From assembly GCA_021772195.1 (NCBI GenBank), contig JAJFML010000109.1:1-5682 (forward strand): a stretch of 5,682 nucleotides of DNA, given 5' to 3'. This stretch comes from Chlamydiota bacterium. GTDB taxonomy: Bacteria; Chlamydiota; Chlamydiia; Chlamydiales; SM23-39. Positions 1 through 5,682 of this stretch are shown here, piece after piece. The notes under the pieces are model-generated. The model did not search any database, was not told the origin of the DNA, and worked only from the letters and a program-made list of their open reading frames with translations. Positions within the stretch are counted from its first letter, which is position 1. Every line of letters begins with the position of its first letter. The translations under genes were made by a program, and so were the position numbers.

Positions 1-472
1 TAGGAATCACATATCCTGCAGGTTCTTTACTGGGTGCGTTTGATAAGATGATGTAGAGCAGTTTTAGCGGCAGGTGTGCGTAGCCCCTTTTTCGGTTATC
101 TTCGATATATTCTGATAGATTTACACTTGCTTCTGAAAAAGTGATGAGCTCGCCCTTGTCATTTGTGAGCATGGGTTTAATTCTTGCCTGATAGACGCTT
201 AAGATATCTTTGTTTGAGGCTTTTTTTATGGGGCCAGGTATCAGGATTTTTTTTGCGGGGTCATAGATTGCGGGTTTTGTGAAATCAATGAGAAAATAGC
301 CGTCGATGGTTAAGATTTTGGCAGCGATGAGTAGCTGCTTACTTTGGTCTAGCTCTTTGGCTGTGATTTGTGGCTCTTTAAGCGCAGTTGATATAACTGA
401 GAGCATAAAAGCGCATAGAAAACAGAGACAAATGACAAAGAGTATCGTTTTAAGATTTGAGCGCCCTTGCAT
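1..472 (-). CDS. nqrC: Na+-translocating NADH:quinone reductase subunit C, NqrC (5' part, runs off left edge)
   Basis: Partial gene: the first 157 codons are present and the 3' end lies beyond base 1. NqrC is a membrane-anchored periplasmic subunit of the Na+-pumping NADH:quinone oxidoreductase and carries a covalently bound FMN in the electron path. What is seen: a short basic N-terminus (MQGRSNLK), one strong hydrophobic segment at about residues 9-30, then a soluble region with AKELDQSKQLLIAAKIL (about 38-54), the segment that follows the anchor in chlamydial NqrC as I remember it. The FMN-attachment threonine (SGAT-type motif) is near the C-terminus of the family and is therefore outside the window. 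The start at 470-472 is chosen because GGAGG lies 4 bases upstream and the anchor follows directly. The start overlaps the end of nqrB by 23 bases, so the two are probably co-transcribed and translationally coupled. Identification relies on position after nqrB plus the N-terminal pattern; the N-terminal half alone is weakly conserved. Confidence 0.88.
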   Translation of the reverse strand, partial: MQGRSNLKTILFVICLCFLCAFMLSVISTALKEPQITAKELDQSKQLLIAAKILTIDGYFLIDFTKPAIYDPAKKILIPGPIKKASNKDILSVYQARIKPMLTNDKGELITFSEASVNLSEYIEDNRKRGYAHLPLKLLYIILSNAPSKEPAGYVIP

Positions 473-1964
473 GATTCCTCCGGTAGTACTTCACGGCAAA
501 GTGGTCTAAAAGCGGAGCAAACACGTTCCCGAATAAAATTGCAAGCATCACACCTTCAGGATAGGCGGGGTTGATGACTCTGACGATGATCACAAGTGCG
601 CCGATCAGAAATCCGTAGATTATTTGCGCCCCTTTCATACCAGGAGAGGAGACGGGGTCGGTCGCCATAAAGACAAGGCCGAAAAGTGCACCTCCAATGA
701 GAAAATGTTTATAGATGGGAAAGTCGAAGATGGCGGGGTTAAGCGCGCCGTCATATGCTCCGAAGAAATGCGCTCCAAATTGAAAGAGAAAGGCGGTGAA
801 GATAAGGCCCGCGCTGTAGGAGAGCATCGTTCTCCAAGAGCCGATTCCAGTGAGGATCAAGAAGAATGCGCCGAGGAGGATCGCAATTTTTGAGACCTCT
901 CCCATGGATCCCAACATATTTCCGAAGAAGAGATTGCCATCAGAGAAGAGAGACTCTCCAAATTTTAATTTCACAAAATTAAAGGCAGATTGAAAGTTGT
1001 CCGGGTTCAGGCCAAGGCCACCTTTATCGATGGTGGATGTCAGAAAAGTTTGCAGTTGATCGGTGTTCATGTCGCCCAAAGAATCACTGTGACCTAGCGC
1101 ATGCCATTTTTGCTGAAGCTTTTCAAGGAGAGGTGTGGCTTCCATATGCTGGCTATTGGCTGCAATCGCATCGATATGGACTTTTTTGACATCGGATGAA
1201 ATATTGAAAACACTGAGAGTGGTAGCTTGACTGATAGCATCGATGGGGGAGACGTTTTGATTCATATTGAGCAAGCTTGTAGCTGTTTGTGAGGCATTGG
1301 TTCCGGCCCAAACTTCGCCAGACATAGCAGCAGGAAAGGCGAAATAGAGAAAGCATCTGCAGGTAAGAGCAGGATTTAAAATATTCATGCCTGTGCCGCC
1401 AAAGACCTCTTTCCCAATGATCACTCCAAGAGAGATGCCAAGTGCCACCATCCAGTAGGGAAGAGAGGGGGGGAGTATCAAGGGGTAGAGAATGCCAGAG
1501 ACTAAAAATCCTTCTGCAATTTCATGTCCCCGAACGACTGCAAAAAGAGCTTCCCAAAGGCCGCCCACAGCATATGAGATGATGACGACGGGAAGAAAGG
1601 CTATAAGGCCGTATCTTAAAATGGTCCAGGCCCTTGCATCTTTTAAGGCAAAATTAAAATAGGAAGAGATCGAGGTGCTAGAGTTAAGGTACTCCTCCAT
1701 TAAGGAAAGATCGCCGCTTGTGTAGATGAACTGTTGCAGGCCTGTATTCCAAATAGCTACGAGAATGCAGGGAAGAAGAGAGAGGACAACAAGCGTCATC
1801 CAGCGTTTGAGATCAACTGCATCACGAATGTGAGGGGCATGTTTTGTTTTGAAGGGGGCCTCATAGAGAAAAGTGTCGATTGCATTAAAGAGTGGAAGAT
1901 ATTTTTTTCTTTTTTCGGACTCTTCAAGGTAGGATTTCCCTTTTTCTAAAAACTTTTGCAGCAT
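450..1964 (-). CDS. nqrB: Na+-translocating NADH:quinone reductase subunit B, NqrB
   Basis: Complete gene, 504 codons, for the multi-pass inner-membrane subunit of Na+-NQR that carries a covalent FMN and takes part in quinone and Na+ handling. Family hallmarks (numbered from the chosen start): hydrophobic segments at about 54-75, 118-144, 151-189 (two), 200-216, 357-402 (two), 420-436, 447-466 and 471-489; EVFGGTGMNILNPAL at about 186-200; GNMLGSMGE at 348-356; MATDPVSSP at 433-441; NPAYPEGVMLAILFGN near the end. Thr248 in SQATTLS matches the FMN-attachment threonine (Thr236 in Vibrio cholerae). Gly134-Gly135 and Asp487 appear, by hand alignment from memory, to match Vibrio Gly140-Gly141 (quinone/inhibitor site) and Asp397 (Na+-linked acid). 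The protein is about 90 residues longer than the Vibrio form, mostly around the FMN site, and close to the chlamydial length. The ATG at 1962-1964 is chosen because it starts the conserved N-terminus (MLQKFLEKGKSYLEE) and AAGGAA lies 13 bases upstream. The frame stays open to an ATG at 2138, but those 58 extra residues are not family-like and overlap the divergent gene. Confidence 0.97.
   Translation of the reverse strand: MLQKFLEKGKSYLEESEKRKKYLPLFNAIDTFLYEAPFKTKHAPHIRDAVDLKRWMTLVVLSLLPCILVAIWNTGLQQFIYTSGDLSLMEEYLNSSTSISSYFNFALKDARAWTILRYGLIAFLPVVIISYAVGGLWEALFAVVRGHEIAEGFLVSGILYPLILPPSLPYWMVALGISLGVIIGKEVFGGTGMNILNPALTCRCFLYFAFPAAMSGEVWAGTNASQTATSLLNMNQNVSPIDAISQATTLSVFNISSDVKKVHIDAIAANSQHMEATPLLEKLQQKWHALGHSDSLGDMNTDQLQTFLTSTIDKGGLGLNPDNFQSAFNFVKLKFGESLFSDGNLFFGNMLGSMGEVSKIAILLGAFFLILTGIGSWRTMLSYSAGLIFTAFLFQFGAHFFGAYDGALNPAIFDFPIYKHFLIGGALFGLVFMATDPVSSPGMKGAQIIYGFLIGALVIIVRVINPAYPEGVMLAILFGNVFAPLLDHFAVKYYRRNHARALKS
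477..481 (-). promoter_or_regulatory. Ribosome binding site of nqrC
   Basis: On the minus strand this reads GGAGG (within CCGGAGGAATC), 4 bases before the ATG of nqrC. It lies inside the nqrB coding region. It fixes the nqrC start and supports coupled translation of the two overlapping genes. Confidence 0.75.
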
Positions 1965-1977
1965 ATTTTTTAATCGT

Positions 1978-1983
1978 TTCCTT
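1978..1983 (-). promoter_or_regulatory. Probable ribosome binding site of nqrB
   Basis: Minus-strand AAGGAA, 13 bases before the chosen nqrB ATG, which is slightly longer than ideal spacing. A better-looking AGGAG (1991-1995) is 26 bases upstream, too far for this ATG, and no ATG, GTG or TTG in frame sits at a suitable distance from it. Confidence 0.45.
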
Positions 1984-1998
1984 AGGATTTCTCCTGAG

Positions 1999-2004
1999 AT
2001 TATG
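1999..2004 (-). promoter_or_regulatory. Candidate -10 element for the nqrBC transcript
   Basis: Minus-strand CATAAT matches TATAAT at 5 of 6 positions and would start transcription near 1992, leaving a leader of about 28 bases that retains AAGGAA. No good -35 is found 16-18 bases upstream; that stretch is a T-rich tract. AT-rich spacers and weak -35 elements are common in chlamydial promoters, so this is a possible but unproven assignment. Confidence 0.25.
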
Positions 2005-2055
2005 AAGTTTAGAAAAAAAAGAGAAGAGGAAATATCGAAAAAATTCAAAAATAGA

Positions 2056-2061
2056 TAGAAT
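2056..2061 (+). promoter_or_regulatory. Candidate -10 element for the AsmA/TamB-like gene
   Basis: TAGAAT matches TATAAT at 5 of 6 positions, but it ends only 7 bases before the ATG at 2069. If it is real, the transcript would have almost no leader. The hexamer 17 bases upstream (2033-2038, TATCGA) is a poor -35. Chance matches are likely in such AT-rich DNA. Confidence 0.2.
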
Positions 2062-2068
2062 ACTGAAC

Positions 2069-5000
2069 ATGTTAAGAAGAGTTTTATTATCCATTTTGGT
2101 AGTTGTGCTTTTGACTCTTGTGATTTCTTGGAGATCACTTGTCAGCAGGAGTGCATTTTTTGTCATGAATCAGGTAGTAAAAGAGAAGCTTGCAGCTAGT
2201 CTCGATGCTAGTAGTATTCATTTTAGTTCGGGGACATTTACGCTAAAGGAGCCCGTTCTAAAAGGGATAAATCCTGAATTTCCTTACGATTTAAAAGCAA
2301 AAAGTATCACACTCACTCCTCACTTTTCTTTAAAAAATTTACAGATTCGTTTGGACCTTTCGTTAATCAGTCCTAAATTAACGGTTTTAAAGGATGGACC
2401 TTTTACTCTTCCTAAATTTGTAGAGAATGAAAATATGCATCTTCAGCTTTATATTGAAGATGGCGATGTTCACTTGATCGATCATCAAGAGGTAGTATCT
2501 CATTTTACCATAGCATCTACCCGGAAATTTAAATCTCAATACCACATCTCTTTTTCGGATGATTCTAGTCTATTTCTCTCTCGGAATATTTTTCACAGAT
2601 TTTGGGATATGGATAGCTCTTCTCTTGAAATTGCAGATCTCTATCAAGCGATCACTTTTTTTAATCCCGAGATCAAAAATCAAATTCAAAATGTTAAAGG
2701 AAAGATTCAAGGACATTTTCACCTTGATCTTTCAAGTAAAACTACTTCCTATCAGCTTCGTCAGGAGGTCACAAATTTTAGTTTTGCTCTCAATGATTAT
2801 CAAATAGGAGGAGAAAAGCTTCTTGTTGAATGTGCAGATTCTATCTGTAATGGAAAAGACTCTTCTCTCATCTCACTTTTAATTAACGAATCTTTTCGAA
2901 ATAGTCGGATGCATAGCAAATTCGAGGGGATCGCACTTAACTCAAAAGATCAAAATACTTTCTCTAACGTAAATGGTTCTCTTTCATACAACCCCGGAGT
3001 GGGGCCGAAATTTCAAATAGCTGGCCTTGCATCTTCAGGGAGAGCTTTTGAACTAGATGGAAGAGGCTTTTTCTATAGTAAGATCTCCAATTGGTTTGAT
3101 ACTGATTTAAAGTTTTTAGATAATCAAAAGGAGGTCTCATCGCACCTTTTTTTCAAAGCATTTGAAAAAGAGAATGATATTGAATTTGTTTTTGATCTCA
3201 AAGAGATGAACTTTGATGAATTGGAGTCTTTTCAGACAGCGCTCTCTCCTCTCTACCCTTTAGTTGCGTCCGTTGTTTTAAATGAGGGTGTAATCAATGT
3301 CGATGGAAGTCTTACTCTCTCTGATAAATTGGTTACAAATCTATCGATTTCTCATCTTACAGCAAAGAGTTTTGGAATCGATGTACCCTCTCACTTTCTC
3401 AAGATAAACCTTGGATCGATTGCGGGAAATTGCTCACTTGATTTTGAAGGAAAGCTTCTTTTAGATTCTTTAGATACAGCCTTTAAGGTTGAAAAGGGCT
3501 CATTTCATATTGATCCAGGTAATGGAAGAGTATGGAGAGTGGATGACCTTTCCAACCAGCTAAGTATTGTAAAAGGCAATATTTTACCTTCTCACATTGA
3601 TTGTCTATTGAATGGCCTTAAGAACCATATGGAGCTCTCAGGGCCGATTATGGAAGTTTCTGTGAGAAATATGTTCTACGGTAAAGTGGGCTCTTTAGCG
3701 GGGCTATTTACGGAAAAGTCTCTTCACAGAGATCTTGCAAGTCAGGATTTTTCCGGTATGATTTCCTATAAAAGAGAGATGGAAAAATCAGCTCTCTTTG
3801 GAAATGTGCAAATCGAGGAAGATGAAGAGGTTCTAGACACGTTAGCTTTTGGTCTTCACCTTTTGAACTACGATCTCATTCAAGCTCTCCTTATTGAAGA
3901 GCCCCTATCTCAAATTTCACACGGCTGGATGAGAGGGAAAAACATCTCTCTTTCTAAGATTTCTACCTTTTTTAAGCCTCTAGATATTGACCTAAAAGGG
4001 AATATCGATCTTGCCTCGGAATATCAAGGCGATAAAATTACGTTTTATGCAAAAGGCAGTGACATCGAACTGGATCATCCTCACTTAAGATTTAAAGTTG
4101 AAAAATTGGGAGAAGATTCCCTTCATCTATTTGATACGAATAGTGCAGTGATTAGCTATGATTTTTTGAGTAACCTTTGGGATATGGAGATCGCTCTTAA
4201 AGATGCTCTATTTCATGTTCCTGCATTTCACCTCGATCTAATCGGGCAAACATGTGATTTAAAAATGAAAAAAAACTTTTTGGAAGCCTCCTTTCAAAAG
4301 TTAAGTGTTGAAGATGTTGATTTTGCAGGAAAGCTTTTTGCTGATTTTAGAAAAGATTTAAAGCTCGATATTCTTACAAAGAGAGTGACAGGTTCAGTGG
4401 ATGCTGTTAAGAGATTGGCCTCTCACTTTGGTGCAGATTTTGATCTGGATCTTAAAGGCGCTATCGATTGCTCTCAGGATGGTTTTTATCTATCGACTAC
4501 TTTTAAGGATGATACAGTTTGGGGATTTGATGCTTTGTTAGAAAAGGCAGAGATGAGTCTCACAGATTCTTGCAAAATAGCTGGCTTGCACTCAAAGATC
4601 TCATTTCATTCCGAAGATGGGGCGCTAAGTCTTTTTGATAGTGAAGGTGAGTTTCTTCTAATGAATCCAGAAGGAAGTAAGTCCTATCATATGCGCCTTC
4701 CAAACTTCGATGTAAAGTTATTTGAGAGCTGCTCATTTGATTTTCGCCTAGAAGATTCTTTGTGGGATGTGGTGAGACTGTGCGGCGTGTGTCATTTTCA
4801 AGATGGAGTAAAAAGCTTCTACTTTGATCCAGAAAAGACAGAGTTTTTTGGCTCAAAGTTAAATATTTCATCGTGCTCTCTATCGAGAGAAAATGAGCTT
4901 GTCTCTCTAAATATGAAGCCCACTTTTCGCTTACAAAACTGTTTAGAAATTGGACAGTTTCTTCTTGATATGGGAATGACTCCCATTAAAAATATAGCTT

Positions 5001-5682
5001 TAACGCCTTTAAAAGAGCTGGGAGTAGATGGTGAGGTAGCCCTCTTGCTTAACCTTTCAAAAGATACTGCTGATTTGCAGCTTTTAGGCAAAGATTTTCT
5101 CATCTTTGATCACGCTTTTAAGGATGTTCAGATTGCAGCTGTTAAAAAATCCAATGTGTGGGAAGTCACAGAATTTGCCCTCGATGATTGGAAATCAGCC
5201 TTTACGATTGAGATGTTAGAGAATCAATGGAACCTCTCGGGGCTTTCTAATAACTATCTCAATTCCCTTTCTGCAGACATGGTGATCAAGTATCAAAATG
5301 ATGGCCTTTTTTCGGTTGATGTGGGGAATTTGAACTTTGACTTAAGGCATTTAAGTGTGCTTTTTAATAATCCCAAGGTGAAAGAGATCAAGGGTGTGGT
5401 AAATGGAAATGGTTTTTGCCGGGTGCAATTTCCCTTCTTAGATAAAGAGTGGTTTGTGGAAGCTGACTTCGATGTCTTGCCCAGCTCTGTCTCATACAAG
5501 CACATGGATTTTATGACGAACGCTCCTTTAACTCTTTCCTACTCCACTAAATTAGGAGTGCTGGCAAAAGGGTTTGATCTCATGATGAACAACTCAAAGC
5601 TCGGGCTTGATCAGTTTCATTTCGATATCGGAAAAATTATCTTTTCTAAAGAAAATGAGCGTTGGCGCTTTAAAAATTCAAA
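2069..5682 (+). CDS. Very large AsmA/TamB-like envelope protein (partial, runs off right edge)
   Basis: One uninterrupted frame of 1204 codons plus 2 bases, with no stop before the edge, so the protein exceeds 1200 residues. Seen: a basic start (MLRR), a hydrophobic segment at about residues 5-20 fitting an uncleaved inner-membrane anchor, then a region about 45-120 with the AsmA/TamB N-terminal pattern (a short strand ending in LKEPVLKG, then KAKSITLTPHFSLKNL and LSLISPKLTVLKDG). The rest alternates polar and hydrophobic residues as in beta-strands, with recurring 'xxGxxxLxL' units at about residues 209, 300, 410, 452, 639, 792, 985 and 1106. No catalytic motif or second membrane segment was noticed. 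Known of the family: AsmA, TamB and YhdP proteins are anchored in the inner membrane, span the periplasm as long hydrophobic grooves and serve outer-membrane lipid transport or assembly. Applying that role here is inference. The ATG at 2069 is chosen because it gives the anchor; the next in-frame ATG (2165) would remove it. No Shine-Dalgarno sequence precedes it. It has 13 cysteines, including CGVC at 905-908. Diverges from nqrB. Alternatives: an unnamed Chlamydiota-specific family. The gene is real with high confidence; the family call is moderate. Confidence 0.8.
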   Translation, partial: MLRRVLLSILVVVLLTLVISWRSLVSRSAFFVMNQVVKEKLAASLDASSIHFSSGTFTLKEPVLKGINPEFPYDLKAKSITLTPHFSLKNLQIRLDLSLISPKLTVLKDGPFTLPKFVENENMHLQLYIEDGDVHLIDHQEVVSHFTIASTRKFKSQYHISFSDDSSLFLSRNIFHRFWDMDSSSLEIADLYQAITFFNPEIKNQIQNVKGKIQGHFHLDLSSKTTSYQLRQEVTNFSFALNDYQIGGEKLLVECADSICNGKDSSLISLLINESFRNSRMHSKFEGIALNSKDQNTFSNVNGSLSYNPGVGPKFQIAGLASSGRAFELDGRGFFYSKISNWFDTDLKFLDNQKEVSSHLFFKAFEKENDIEFVFDLKEMNFDELESFQTALSPLYPLVASVVLNEGVINVDGSLTLSDKLVTNLSISHLTAKSFGIDVPSHFLKINLGSIAGNCSLDFEGKLLLDSLDTAFKVEKGSFHIDPGNGRVWRVDDLSNQLSIVKGNILPSHIDCLLNGLKNHMELSGPIMEVSVRNMFYGKVGSLAGLFTEKSLHRDLASQDFSGMISYKREMEKSALFGNVQIEEDEEVLDTLAFGLHLLNYDLIQALLIEEPLSQISHGWMRGKNISLSKISTFFKPLDIDLKGNIDLASEYQGDKITFYAKGSDIELDHPHLRFKVEKLGEDSLHLFDTNSAVISYDFLSNLWDMEIALKDALFHVPAFHLDLIGQTCDLKMKKNFLEASFQKLSVEDVDFAGKLFADFRKDLKLDILTKRVTGSVDAVKRLASHFGADFDLDLKGAIDCSQDGFYLSTTFKDDTVWGFDALLEKAEMSLTDSCKIAGLHSKISFHSEDGALSLFDSEGEFLLMNPEGSKSYHMRLPNFDVKLFESCSFDFRLEDSLWDVVRLCGVCHFQDGVKSFYFDPEKTEFFGSKLNISSCSLSRENELVSLNMKPTFRLQNCLEIGQFLLDMGMTPIKNIALTPLKELGVDGEVALLLNLSKDTADLQLLGKDFLIFDHAFKDVQIAAVKKSNVWEVTEFALDDWKSAFTIEMLENQWNLSGLSNNYLNSLSADMVIKYQNDGLFSVDVGNLNFDLRHLSVLFNNPKVKEIKGVVNGNGFCRVQFPFLDKEWFVEADFDVLPSSVSYKHMDFMTNAPLTLSYSTKLGVLAKGFDLMMNNSKLGLDQFHFDIGKIIFSKENERWRFKNS

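Larger units (their letters stand above)
1965..2068. promoter_or_regulatory. Divergent intergenic region between nqrB and the AsmA/TamB-like gene
   Basis: 104 AT-rich bases separate the two start codons, so the promoters for both directions should lie here or just inside the opposing genes. It contains an A8 tract (2013-2020) inside a purine-only run (2011-2032). No convincing inverted repeat, operator or riboswitch is visible. An 18-codon frame (2002-2058, plus strand) is present but has no sign of being real. Confidence 0.6.

Noticed and set aside
306..509. 67-codon plus-strand open frame
   Set aside because: Antisense to the nqrC start and the nqrB end, both of which are well supported.
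624..893. 89-codon plus-strand open frame
   Set aside because: Antisense to the strongly conserved C-terminal part of nqrB; its charged, low-complexity translation looks like no known family.
1734..1949. 71-codon plus-strand open frame
   Set aside because: Antisense to the N-terminal part of nqrB, with no family-like pattern.
2013..2020. A8 tract as a possible phase-variable promoter
   Set aside because: Single homopolymer runs of this length are frequent in AT-rich genomes, and no strain comparison is available to show length variation.
2002..2058. 18-codon plus-strand frame in the intergenic region (MKFRKKREEEISKKFKNR)
   Set aside because: It arises from the purine-rich tract, has no good ribosome binding site, and is in a different frame from the downstream gene; a leader peptide cannot be excluded, but nothing supports it.
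1965..2138. 58-residue N-terminal extension of nqrB to an ATG at 2138
   Set aside because: It would overlap the divergent large gene by 70 bases, has no ribosome binding site near its ATG, and adds a hydrophobic stretch not found in the family; the ATG at 1964 gives the usual chlamydial length.
1924..2166. 80-codon minus-strand frame across the nqrB start
   Set aside because: Out of frame with nqrB and antisense to the anchor region of the large gene; composition reflects the AT-rich intergenic tract.
2559..2807. 82-codon plus-strand open frame
   Set aside because: Lies wholly within the large coding frame in another phase; its hydrophobic start comes from the TTT- and CTT-rich codons of the real gene.
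4560..5505. Three minus-strand open frames (4560-4871, 4819-5103, 5293-5505)
   Set aside because: All are antisense to the uninterrupted large frame, overlap one another in part, and have no ribosome binding sites or recognisable domains.

Overview
The window appears to come from a member of the phylum Chlamydiota, probably an environmental (amoeba-associated type) lineage rather than Chlamydia itself. Two things suggest this. NqrB is 504 residues long, close to the roughly 500-residue chlamydial form and well above the roughly 415-residue Vibrio form. In addition, nqrB heads its own gene cluster with no nqrA in front of it, as in the split nqr loci I recall from Chlamydia. The assignment rests on recognising protein families and gene order, not on a database search.

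Layout: the left third is on the minus strand and carries nqrB (450..1964) followed by the 5' part of nqrC, which runs off the left edge (1..472). The two genes overlap by 23 bases, and nqrC has a strong ribosome binding site inside nqrB. They encode membrane subunits of the Na+-translocating NADH:quinone oxidoreductase, which couples NADH oxidation to Na+ export. A 104-base divergent intergenic region (1965..2068) holds the start signals for both directions.

The right two thirds are one uninterrupted plus-strand reading frame from 2069 to the window edge, at least 1204 codons with no stop. It encodes a very large protein with an N-terminal membrane anchor and a long, beta-rich, repetitive body resembling the AsmA/TamB/YhdP group of envelope proteins. 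Because its stop codon lies outside the window, it is easily overlooked; every short frame between 2100 and 5682 is a shadow of it.

The two units are divergently transcribed and have no obvious shared pathway: one is respiratory, the other is probably envelope biogenesis or lipid transport. I see no RNA genes, mobile elements, CRISPR arrays or convincing terminators. The points most worth checking are the giant AsmA/TamB-like protein, the unusual FMN-attachment motif and flanking insertions in NqrB, and the apparent absence of a Shine-Dalgarno sequence before the large gene.
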